Positions 1 through 4,972 of a stretch of 8,754 nt of DNA are shown piece after piece. This DNA comes from an uncultured Demequina sp. (GTDB taxonomy: Bacteria > Actinomycetota > Actinomycetes > Actinomycetales > Demequinaceae), in the NCBI GenBank assembly GCA_937925595.1, contig CALALQ010000383.1:1-8754 (forward strand). Reading direction: 5' to 3'. Position 1 is the first letter of the stretch. Every line of letters begins with the position of its first letter. The translations under genes and the position numbers were made by a program. The notes under the pieces were generated by a model, which was not told where the DNA came from, searched no databases, and saw only the letters and a program-made list of their open reading frames with translations.

Positions 1-15
1 CAGGTGGCGCGATGA
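1..15 (+). CDS. 3' end of an upstream gene (partial)
   Basis: Frame 1 reads Q-V-A-R-stop, with TGA at 13-15. The ATG of the next gene is at 12-14, so the two share an ATGA overlap. This is the same junction style seen at 395, 817, 1617, 3440 and 3577, which is the only reason to call these few codons the tail of a real gene. Nothing can be said of its function from this window. Confidence 0.45.
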   Translation, partial: QVAR

Positions 16-398
16 GTGCCCGGCGCACCGATGCCGGCGCGGCGGTCGCCGGGCTGTTCGCCCGCTCGACGGCGACCGGAGGACTCGCGACACGCCAGCC
101 GCCGCGGGCGCCCCTGGCTGCGTCGCCCACAGCTCGGACGCTGCGCCAGTGCGTCGAGCTCCAAGCGCAGGAGGTCTCCTTCCTGCGCGAGCTCTCGCGG
201 CCCGACCGCACGGGACAGTCGCGCTCGCACGGCAGCAAGTTCGTCGCGACCGGCGTGTTGATGGCCGCGGTCGAGCTGCTGGGCGAGGTCGACGTCGACA
301 TGTGGGGCGTCCAGGCTGGCGACGTGGAGGCGATGAAGGCGCGTGCTCGGGCGGCGTTGATCGCGGCGGGAGCGAGGCAGGCGGGAGGCACGGGATGA
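12..398 (+). CDS. Hypothetical 128-residue protein at the head of a conjugation-type operon
   Basis: I do not recognise this protein. It has an Ala/Arg/Pro-rich, probably disordered N-terminus (residues 1-40). Three likely helices follow: 42-62 (LRQCVELQAQEVSFLRELSR), 75-92 (SKFVATGVLMAAVELL) and 103-119 (GDVEAMKARARAAL). No signal peptide or membrane segment is visible. Third codon positions are strongly G/C, as in the genes downstream. The ATG at 12 overlaps the stop of the upstream reading frame, and its own TGA overlaps the ATG at 395. The helix 'FVATGVLMAAVELL' faintly recalls ribbon-helix-helix accessory proteins that sit beside ParA on mobile elements, but this is a guess from context only. 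It could equally be an element-specific protein of unknown role. Confidence 0.7.
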   Translation: MSARRTDAGAAVAGLFARSTATGGLATRQPPRAPLAASPTARTLRQCVELQAQEVSFLRELSRPDRTGQSRSHGSKFVATGVLMAAVELLGEVDVDMWGVQAGDVEAMKARARAALIAAGARQAGGTG

Positions 399-820
399 CC
401 TTCGGAGAGGTTGGGGCGCTGTTCATTTTGCTGTTCATCGCTGTGAACAGCGCCCGTCCGCTGATCCCTTGTGTGGGGCGGTGTTGGTGGGGGGCCTGGA
501 TCCGACCCCTCCCGCCCTACGTGACAAAAGATGGGGGCAGGAGGGGTCGGATCCAGTCCCCCCAAGAAGTGGTGGTGGAGGGATCAGCGGACGGGCTGGA
601 AGGTGGTGCAGGGACCAGAAAACACAGAGACAGAACGGAAGGAGAGACAGCAGAAACAGCAACGGCAGAAACAGCAACGGCCAAGAGGAGAAGGAGAGAA
701 GAAGGGGAGGCGGCGGAGGCCGGAGAGCGCGAAGGCGGGCAAGGGCGGCAGGCGGAAGGAAGTGGCCGAGGCGGCGGTGTGTTCGCGGGTGCGGGTGCGC
801 GCGGTGGTGGTGTGCGGTGA
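395..820 (+). CDS. Small membrane-anchored protein with low-complexity charged tail (hypothetical)
   Basis: This 141-residue protein has no family I recognise. Residues 4-20 (GEVGALFILLFIAVNSA) form one hydrophobic segment, followed by a Trp/Arg-rich stretch (GRCWWGAWIRPLPPYV). The rest is charged low complexity: a duplicated ETATA motif, an RRRREE block and a Gly/Arg end. The ATG overlaps the previous stop (ATGA, 395-398), and the TGA overlaps the GTG of the next gene (GTGA, 817-820), which is the main support for this frame. The C-terminus (GGVR) matches that of the next gene, because both stop/start junctions share nearly the same 20 bases. Beyond about 565, frame 3 has better G/C at third positions than this frame, so the tail may be wrong or shifted (C6 run at 558-563). 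It likely sits in the membrane beside the coupling protein. Confidence 0.5.
   Translation: MTFGEVGALFILLFIAVNSARPLIPCVGRCWWGAWIRPLPPYVTKDGGRRGRIQSPQEVVVEGSADGLEGGAGTRKHRDRTEGETAETATAETATAKRRRREEGEAAEAGEREGGQGRQAEGSGRGGGVFAGAGARGGGVR
414..455 (+). repeat. Perfect 12-bp inverted repeat with an extra half-site
   Basis: The left arm GGGCGCTGTTCA (414-425) is the exact reverse complement of TGAACAGCGCCC (444-455), with an 18-base gap. The inner seven bases of the left arm, CTGTTCA (419-425), recur at 431-437, so two alternative hairpins are possible with the same right arm. It lies within the first codons of the membrane-protein gene. It could be an operator, a transcript switch or chance; the symmetry is direct observation, the role is not known. 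Confidence 0.6.
489..563 (+). repeat. Large hairpin: 28-bp arms, 26 of 28 paired
   Basis: The arms at 489-516 and 536-563 are reverse complements except at two positions (495/557 and 513/539), with a 19-base loop (517-535). Each arm carries the core TGGATCCGACCCCTCC or its complement and ends in a run of six G or six C. As RNA this would be a very stable stem inside the 395-820 gene. It has no U tract, so it is not a classical intrinsic terminator. Possible readings are a small palindromic repeat or MITE-like insertion, an attenuator between operon segments, or an mRNA-stability element. Confidence 0.8.
608..762 (+). other. 155-base T-free, purine-rich tract
   Basis: There is no T on the + strand from 608 to 762; the flanking Ts are at 607 and 763. 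Within 621-720 only 18 of 100 bases are pyrimidine, all C. All three + frames stay open here because stop codons need T. The tract therefore weakens any ORF call that relies on openness alone. It may reflect a low-complexity Lys/Arg/Glu-rich coding segment, or a structural or RNA role. Confidence 0.9.
651..680 (+). repeat. Exact tandem duplication of a 15-bp unit
   Basis: CAGAAACAGCAACGG occurs twice head to tail (651-665, 666-680). The unit is a multiple of three, so it duplicates five codons: ETATA in the frame of the 395-820 gene, or QKQQR in frame 3. It looks like a recent slippage duplication inside the T-free tract. Confidence 0.9.
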
Positions 821-823
821 GCG
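804..823 (+). repeat. Stop/start junction module, copy 1 (matches 1604-1623)
   Basis: Bases 804-823 and 1604-1623 are identical at 19 of 20 positions, 800 bases apart. In both the core is GGTGTGCGGTGAGCG, where GTGA joins the stop of one gene to the GTG start of the next. The proteins upstream of the two junctions both end in GGVR. This supports 817 as the true start of the downstream gene and 820 as a real stop. Confidence 0.75.
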
Positions 824-1620
824 GGCGGGGCGGGAAGGCGCAGGGGCCGGGGTGGCGGAGTTTGCAGGCGTTGGGGTGGCTCGCGCGCGTGGAGGTGGCC
901 GGGATTGAGCCGTTGGGGCTGGCGCTGGGGTTCGGGCATCGCAGCACGTACTCGCACGTCGCACGGTTGCGGCGCGCGGGCCTGCTCGCTCGTGCGTTTG
1001 ATGCGGACGGCAGTGTGGTGGCGATCACCGCGGCCGGCCGGCGTGCGGTCGGTGCCGATCGCGGCGATGTGCGGTCCGGGGCGACGCACGGGTCGGGGCT
1101 GCGTCACGCACGCGCGGTGTCCTGGGTCGCGGCGCTGCTGACGCTGCGCGGCCGCGAGTGGCTCAGCGAGCGCGAACTGCGCGGACAGGAGGGGTGGGAG
1201 ATCCCGGTGGTCTGGGCCGCCTCCAGGGGCCGGCACCGCCCGGACCTGGGCGTCGTGATGCCCGGCCAGGCGCGCGTGGCGGTGGAGGTGGAGCTGTCGC
1301 TGAAGTCGCCGCGGCGGCTGGCGGCGATCTTCGCCGGGCATGAGCAGGCGATCGCGTCTGGGCAGCTCGCGGGCGGGCTGATCTACGTCTGTGATCGCGA
1401 GGACGTGCTGGCTGCGGTGCGTCGGGCGGCCGGGCGCGTTGGCCTTCCCGAGTCTCGCTTTCGGACGCGGTCGCTGGTTGATGTGCAGGCGGAGGTTCGG
1501 CGTCTGACAAGTGAGCTGCTGGCGCAGCGCCCGGTTCCGCCCGCCCGAGCGCCGTCGTCGCGGCACGAACGGGCGGCTGCGGGGTCGGCGCGGGTTGACG
1601 AGCGTGGAGGTGTGCGGTGA
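817..1620 (+). CDS. Replication-relaxation-like protein of a conjugative element
   Basis: The 267-residue product resembles the replication-relaxation family (Replic_Relax, Pfam PF13814), found on plasmids and conjugative elements of Gram-positive bacteria, usually near the coupling protein. Residues 14-75 look like a winged helix-turn-helix (LGFGHRSTYSHVARLRRAGL, then AITAAGRRAV). Residues 95-205 form the second domain, with a nuclease-fold-like pattern RPD (141-143) then EVELSLKSPRRL (157-168) and a closing strand GGLIYVCD. In the family this part resembles a PD-(D/E)xK fold; whether it cuts DNA is unclear. The GTG at 817 is chosen because it overlaps the previous stop, and because reading further upstream enters the low-complexity T-free tract, which encodes no family-like sequence. 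The TGA overlaps the GTG of the coupling protein. The C-terminus from about 238 is Ala/Arg/Pro-rich and probably disordered. Confidence 0.75.
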   Translation: MSGRGGKAQGPGWRSLQALGWLARVEVAGIEPLGLALGFGHRSTYSHVARLRRAGLLARAFDADGSVVAITAAGRRAVGADRGDVRSGATHGSGLRHARAVSWVAALLTLRGREWLSERELRGQEGWEIPVVWAASRGRHRPDLGVVMPGQARVAVEVELSLKSPRRLAAIFAGHEQAIASGQLAGGLIYVCDREDVLAAVRRAAGRVGLPESRFRTRSLVDVQAEVRRLTSELLAQRPVPPARAPSSRHERAAAGSARVDERGGVR

Positions 1621-1623
1621 GCG
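1604..1623 (+). repeat. Stop/start junction module, copy 2 (matches 804-823)
   Basis: This is the second copy of the 20-base junction, differing from copy 1 at position 1608. Here GGAGG (1606-1610) is a good ribosome binding site six bases before the GTG at 1617. Copy 1 has GGTGG in the same place, a weaker site. Confidence 0.75.
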
Positions 1624-3443
1624 TGGCACTGGTGGGGGCGCTGGCGGGAGCGTTCATCTTCGGGAGCAGTGCGGGCGCGCTGGGGGCGTGGTGGGCGCAC
1701 CGACGCACGCGCCTGTCGGCGTGGAACTTGTACGGGCTGGCCCCGGTCGGGTTCGCGCTGTGGGCGCTGGCTGTGGTCGCCCGTGAGCCGGGTTTGCTGG
1801 TCGCGGCGGCCCCAATGGTGTCGGGCGGGCTGGTGGCGGCGTCGCTGGCGCGGCGGTGGCGCTTGGCGGCGCTTGGTGCGGGCGGTGAGCTGCGCGAGTT
1901 CGAGCGCTCGCGGGTGATGGCGTGGTCGCTGCTGGGTTCCGGCGGCCGTGCCGGTCGTGCCGCGGATCGCCGGCGTGGGGAGCGGGTGCGGATCGCGGGG
2001 CAGGGCGAGCTGGTGCGCGAGCGCGCCTGGCCGACCGATGAGCCGTCGGTGCCGATGAGCGCCGACGGTCGCGGCCTGGTCCCGCGGCGCGCGGGCCGGC
2101 ATCTGCTGATCGTCGGCGCGACCGGGGCCGGGAAGACGGTCAGTGCCCGTCGGTGGCTGTTGGCGCGCATGCTCGCCGACGAGGTCGGCGTGCTGGTGCT
2201 CGATCCCAAGGGCGATCGCGGCCTAGAGCGCGACCTGCGGGCGGGCGCGCGGCTCGCGGGGCGGCCGATGGTCGTGTTCGATCCGCGCGACCCAGGCGGG
2301 GATCGGTGGAACCCGCTGTGGAGCGATGACACCGGCGCGGTCGTGAGCCGGCTGGTCGCCCCGATCGGCGCCGGTGACGGCAACGCGCGCTACTACGCCG
2401 ACCTGCTGCAAGTGCACCTGGGCACCGTCTCCGCCGGGCTGCGGGCTGCGGGGTTGTGGCCCGCGAATTTGCCGCTGCTGCTGGACGCGGCCCAGCTGGG
2501 CCGCTACGACGAGCTGCTGGCGCTGGTGCGCCAGCGCGCGGGGGAGCACGCCGACGAGGTCAAGCGCATGCGCGCGCACCGCGCCACGCTCACCACCCCG
2601 GAAGGCCGGCGCGACCTCGCCGGCGGGATCCTGCGCCTGCGCGTGATCGCCGGCGAAAGCTGGCGCACCGTCCTCACGCCCGACCAGCCGCGGGGCGCCA
2701 TCACGCTCCCCGCGGCGCTCGCTGCGGGCGCCGTCGTCCTGGTGCGGACGTGGGTCGACGACCTGCCGGACGAGGCGCGCGCGATCACCACCCTGTTTCT
2801 CGCCGACGCGGCCGCCGCCGCACTCACGCTCCCGGAAGGGCGCGAGTGGGCGGCGTTGATCGACGAGTTCGGCGGCGTCCTGAACGCTGGGGCCGGGGAG
2901 CGGGCGCTGGCGCTCATGCAGCGTGCCCGCTCAGCCGGCGGCCAGGTCGCGATCACCACGCAGAGCGCCGCGGACTTCGCGGCCGCGACCGGCAACCCCG
3001 CGCTGCTGGACGCGCTGGCCGACAACTTCGCCGCGGGGATCTTGCACCGCCAGAGCGCGCCGGAATCCAAGGACTGGCTGTCGAAGCTGATCGGCACGAG
3101 GGAGGTGTGGCAGTACACCGACCGCACCAGCCGCGGCGCCGCCGCTGACGGGGTCGGCACCCGCCGCCGGGTCCGCGAGTTCCTCGTGCGTCCTGACGAC
3201 TTCCGCGCCCTGGCGACTGGGGAGGCGTACGTGTGGAGCACCCTCGGCCCCGCCCCGCAGCGGGTCCAGGTCCAGCCCGCGCAGCTGCCCGAGCCCGACC
3301 GTCCCTTGGTGGCGACCGACGCGCTGTACCGCGCCTGCGGCCCGATTCGCCTCCCCAGCCAGAGCGCGAACGCGCCAACCGCGGTGGGTGGGGGGCGAAC
3401 TTGCGGGGGCGCGGACCTACCCGGAGTGGATGAGGCGCTATGA
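1617..3443 (+). CDS. Type IV coupling protein, VirD4/TraG/TraD-like ATPase
   Basis: This 608-residue protein would bring the DNA-relaxase complex to a secretion channel and power transfer by ATP hydrolysis at the inner face of the membrane. Two hydrophobic segments sit at about residues 2-24 and 38-76. The ATPase domain has Walker A GATGAGKT (167-174), the coupling-protein signature LVLDPKGD (193-200), Walker B ALIDEFGGV (413-421, D416/E417), and sensor-like QVAITTQS (443-450). The TraG-like C-terminal pattern NFAAGILHR...LSKLIGTREV (470-497) follows. The segment between WNPLW (231-235) and the Walker B probably holds the helical all-alpha domain. Its length fits the family. The start is GTG 1617, overlapping the previous stop, with GGAGG six bases upstream. 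The tail after about 560 is disordered. Its stop overlaps the ATG of a 46-residue ORF at 3440. Confidence 0.92.
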   Translation: MSVALVGALAGAFIFGSSAGALGAWWAHRRTRLSAWNLYGLAPVGFALWALAVVAREPGLLVAAAPMVSGGLVAASLARRWRLAALGAGGELREFERSRVMAWSLLGSGGRAGRAADRRRGERVRIAGQGELVRERAWPTDEPSVPMSADGRGLVPRRAGRHLLIVGATGAGKTVSARRWLLARMLADEVGVLVLDPKGDRGLERDLRAGARLAGRPMVVFDPRDPGGDRWNPLWSDDTGAVVSRLVAPIGAGDGNARYYADLLQVHLGTVSAGLRAAGLWPANLPLLLDAAQLGRYDELLALVRQRAGEHADEVKRMRAHRATLTTPEGRRDLAGGILRLRVIAGESWRTVLTPDQPRGAITLPAALAAGAVVLVRTWVDDLPDEARAITTLFLADAAAAALTLPEGREWAALIDEFGGVLNAGAGERALALMQRARSAGGQVAITTQSAADFAAATGNPALLDALADNFAAGILHRQSAPESKDWLSKLIGTREVWQYTDRTSRGAAADGVGTRRRVREFLVRPDDFRALATGEAYVWSTLGPAPQRVQVQPAQLPEPDRPLVATDALYRACGPIRLPSQSANAPTAVGGGRTCGGADLPGVDEAL

Positions 3444-3580
3444 GCACCCGAGCAGACCTGGGCGGGGGGCTGCGGAAATCTCTTTGCGCGGCAGCGCATC
3501 TCGACGGGCTTAAGCAAGTGATGCCCGCACCATCACCCACAGCCCAGCAGCGCGAGAGCGCAGTGAGGGGGCACTGGTGA
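3440..3580 (+). CDS. 46-residue bridging ORF between coupling protein and sigma factor
   Basis: The ATG at 3440 overlaps the coupling-protein stop (ATGA, 3440-3443), and the TGA overlaps the GTG of the sigma gene (GTGA, 3577-3580), so this ORF exactly tiles the gap. GAGG (3432-3435) lies four bases before the ATG. The peptide starts MSTRADLGGGLRKSL and has no motif or membrane segment. It may be a real small protein, or a leader whose translation couples the coupling protein to the sigma factor. It also contains the conserved element at 3472-3514, and a GTG (3518) or ATG (3521) directly after that element could start a shorter 19-20 residue version. The architecture supports translation; nothing supports a specific function. 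Confidence 0.45.
   Translation: MSTRADLGGGLRKSLCAAAHLDGLKQVMPAPSPTAQQRESAVRGHW
3472..3514 (+). promoter_or_regulatory. Conserved 43-base element, copy A (candidate promoter or operator)
   Basis: It aligns without gaps to 8219-8261 at about 32 of 43 positions. Conserved blocks are GCG-R-AAAT (3472-3479), TTTGC-N-CG (3483-3490) and CTCG-N-CGGGCTTAAG (3500-3514). The CTTAAG palindrome occurs only at these two sites in the window. Here it is followed by CAAGTGATG, so a possible start codon lies 3-6 bases away, and the sigma gene starts 62 bases downstream. I could not fit standard -35/-10 spacing with confidence, so it may be a promoter for a dedicated sigma factor or a regulator site. Confidence 0.5.
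3518..3536 (+). repeat. Short inverted repeat before the sigma gene
   Basis: GTGATG (3518-3523) and CATCAC (3531-3536) pair perfectly around a 7-base loop, about 40 bases before the sigma-factor start and directly after the conserved element. A 6-bp stem is weak evidence. It could be an operator half or a small hairpin in the leader. Confidence 0.3.
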
Positions 3581-4941
3581 CCGCGATCGAGCCCCGCCCC
3601 GTGGGCGGGTGGGACCCGGACCAGCGCGCCCGCGAGCTGGCGCCTCGTCGCGCGTACCTGCTCGACCGGCTCACGCGCAAACTCCCCCGCAGCGACCGGT
3701 TGGGCCCGGACGTGCGCGAGTGGATCGTCGATGACGCGATCGAGTTCGCGGCCATGCACTACACGCGACGGCCGATCCACAGCCGCAAGGAGCTCGAGCG
3801 CGTGTTCTGGGACGCCGCCGACCGGCGCGTCAAGCGCGCCGGCGACGGCCGCTACGAGATCGTGCGCGGCAAAGACAACCGGCGCGTGGACCTCGCCGTC
3901 CTGGGAGAGCTGACGGTCACCGAGACCCCCGAGGACGCGGTCCTCGCCCTTGCGGAGAGAACGGTCGTGTTGCAGTTCTCGGCGCTGCTGGACCCCGACG
4001 AGAGCGGCGTGTACTGGTGCCTGCGCGATCACCTCGACGACTCGCGCGAGTTCGGCGCCACCGGCGTGGCGCGCGAGCTGGGCATGCCGATCGGGACCGT
4101 CCGCAGCGTTCTGCGCACGATCGAAGCCAAACGCGAACGCTTCGCGATCATCTACACCGCCGGCCGGTTGTGCGGCTTCCTGGCCCCTGCGGTCGCGACC
4201 CTCGCTGCCGAGCACGACAACCCTGACGCCGAGGCGCCGGTCACCGGCAGCCGGGAGTTCGCCGCCCGCGTGCATCTCGAGATCGAGCGCTGCCCCACCT
4301 GCATCGCCGACTACACCCGCCATCTGCGCTACCTGCGTAGCGCCCGTTTCACCGACAAGGTCGGCCAGCTGCTCCCCGCGCCCGTGCTGGTCGAGCACCA
4401 CCAGCAACGCCGCAGGACCGGTGCGCGCGACCTGCTCAGCGACTGGATCGCCCGCCTGCTCAACCACGACCCCGCCGGCGCCGCGCACCTGGCCGCTAGC
4501 GGCCGCACCGGCCTCACCGGCGCGCTCGCCGCCCAGCTGGCCGCGTTCTGCACCGCCGGCGCGATCTGCGTAAGCGTCAGCACCGTCCTGCCGCCAATCG
4601 GGTCGGTGACCGGTCAGCGCCCGCGCGCCACCGCGACCGCCACGCCCGAGCGCGTCCGCTCGACCCCGACCCCTACGCCGACCTCGACCGCGACCCCGAC
4701 CCGAACGCCGACGCCCACGGCGACGGCGAAGCCCCGCCGCAAGACCAGCCAGCCCCGGCGCAGCACCAGGAAGACCCAGGGCGGCACCGGGGAACGCAGC
4801 CACGAGCAGACACCGGCATCCCCCGCACCCTCCAACGCCGCCCCAGCCGGCGCGAGCGAGTTCGACCCCACCTATCAGCCCAGCGCCCCGCCCGCCCCCG
4901 CCCCGGCGCCGGCGGCGCCGGGCGCAACCGAGTTCTTCTGA
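3577..4941 (+). CDS. Membrane-tethered sigma-70-like factor fused to anti-sigma-like zinc motif and Pro/Thr tail
   Basis: The 454-residue protein appears to combine a transcription factor and its restraint. Residues about 45-110 resemble sigma region 2 (REWIVDDAIEFAAMHY, then RRPIHSRKELERVFWDAADRR). Residues 120-193 resemble region 4, with a helix-turn-helix in GATGVARELGMPIGTVRSVL (160-179). Residues 229-262 carry H233-x5-C239-x2-C242 in a helix, like a variant zinc anti-sigma (zf-HC2/ZAS) motif, whose usual form is H-x3-C-x2-C. One membrane helix lies at about 313-340. An outside tail follows: TPTPTPTSTATPTRTPTPT (364-382), basic patches, then Pro/Ala-rich ending ASEF...ATEFF. Start GTG 3577 overlaps the previous stop, with GAGGGG (3565-3570) as ribosome binding site. 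Inference: an outside signal or proteolysis frees the sigma part. The sigma similarity is moderate; it could also be a non-sigma membrane-bound DNA-binding regulator. Confidence 0.7.
   Translation: MTAIEPRPVGGWDPDQRARELAPRRAYLLDRLTRKLPRSDRLGPDVREWIVDDAIEFAAMHYTRRPIHSRKELERVFWDAADRRVKRAGDGRYEIVRGKDNRRVDLAVLGELTVTETPEDAVLALAERTVVLQFSALLDPDESGVYWCLRDHLDDSREFGATGVARELGMPIGTVRSVLRTIEAKRERFAIIYTAGRLCGFLAPAVATLAAEHDNPDAEAPVTGSREFAARVHLEIERCPTCIADYTRHLRYLRSARFTDKVGQLLPAPVLVEHHQQRRRTGARDLLSDWIARLLNHDPAGAAHLAASGRTGLTGALAAQLAAFCTAGAICVSVSTVLPPIGSVTGQRPRATATATPERVRSTPTPTPTSTATPTRTPTPTATAKPRRKTSQPRRSTRKTQGGTGERSHEQTPASPAPSNAAPAGASEFDPTYQPSAPPAPAPAPAAPGATEFF
4660..4728 (+). repeat. Thr/Pro-coding low-complexity repeat
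   Basis: Imperfect ACC/ACG-CCG codon repeats encode alternating Thr-Pro and Thr-Ala (residues 362-384 of the sigma-fusion protein). The stretch lies just outside the predicted membrane helix, as in wall-spanning or glycosylated linkers of actinobacterial surface proteins. Slippage-prone repeats like this can vary in length between strains. Confidence 0.65.
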
Positions 4942-4957
4942 CCTGATGACCGCTTAC

Positions 4958-4962
4958 AGGAG
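4958..4962 (+). promoter_or_regulatory. Ribosome binding site AGGAG selecting the start at 4973
   Basis: AGGAG lies 10 bases before the ATG at 4973. An in-frame ATG at 4946 has no such site, and 4973 gives a normal-length signal peptide, so 4973 is preferred. Confidence 0.7.
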
Positions 4963-4972
4963 TCCCGTTGCC

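Noticed and set aside
469..816. Upstream extension of the replication-relaxation gene to an ATG at 469
   Set aside because: The frame is open only because of the T-free tract. The added residues are Gly/Arg-rich without family likeness, and GTG 817 gives a standard overlap start.
1163..4803. Long minus-strand open frames (for example 1163-2383, 2504-3517, 2953-4803)
   Set aside because: They are shadows of strong + strand genes in very GC-rich DNA. Their products are Arg/Ala/Pro-rich low complexity with no motifs, while the opposite strand encodes clear domains.
4946..4972. ATG at 4946 as start of the large secreted protein
   Set aside because: It adds nine residues before the signal peptide and has no ribosome binding site, whereas 4973 has AGGAG at a proper distance.
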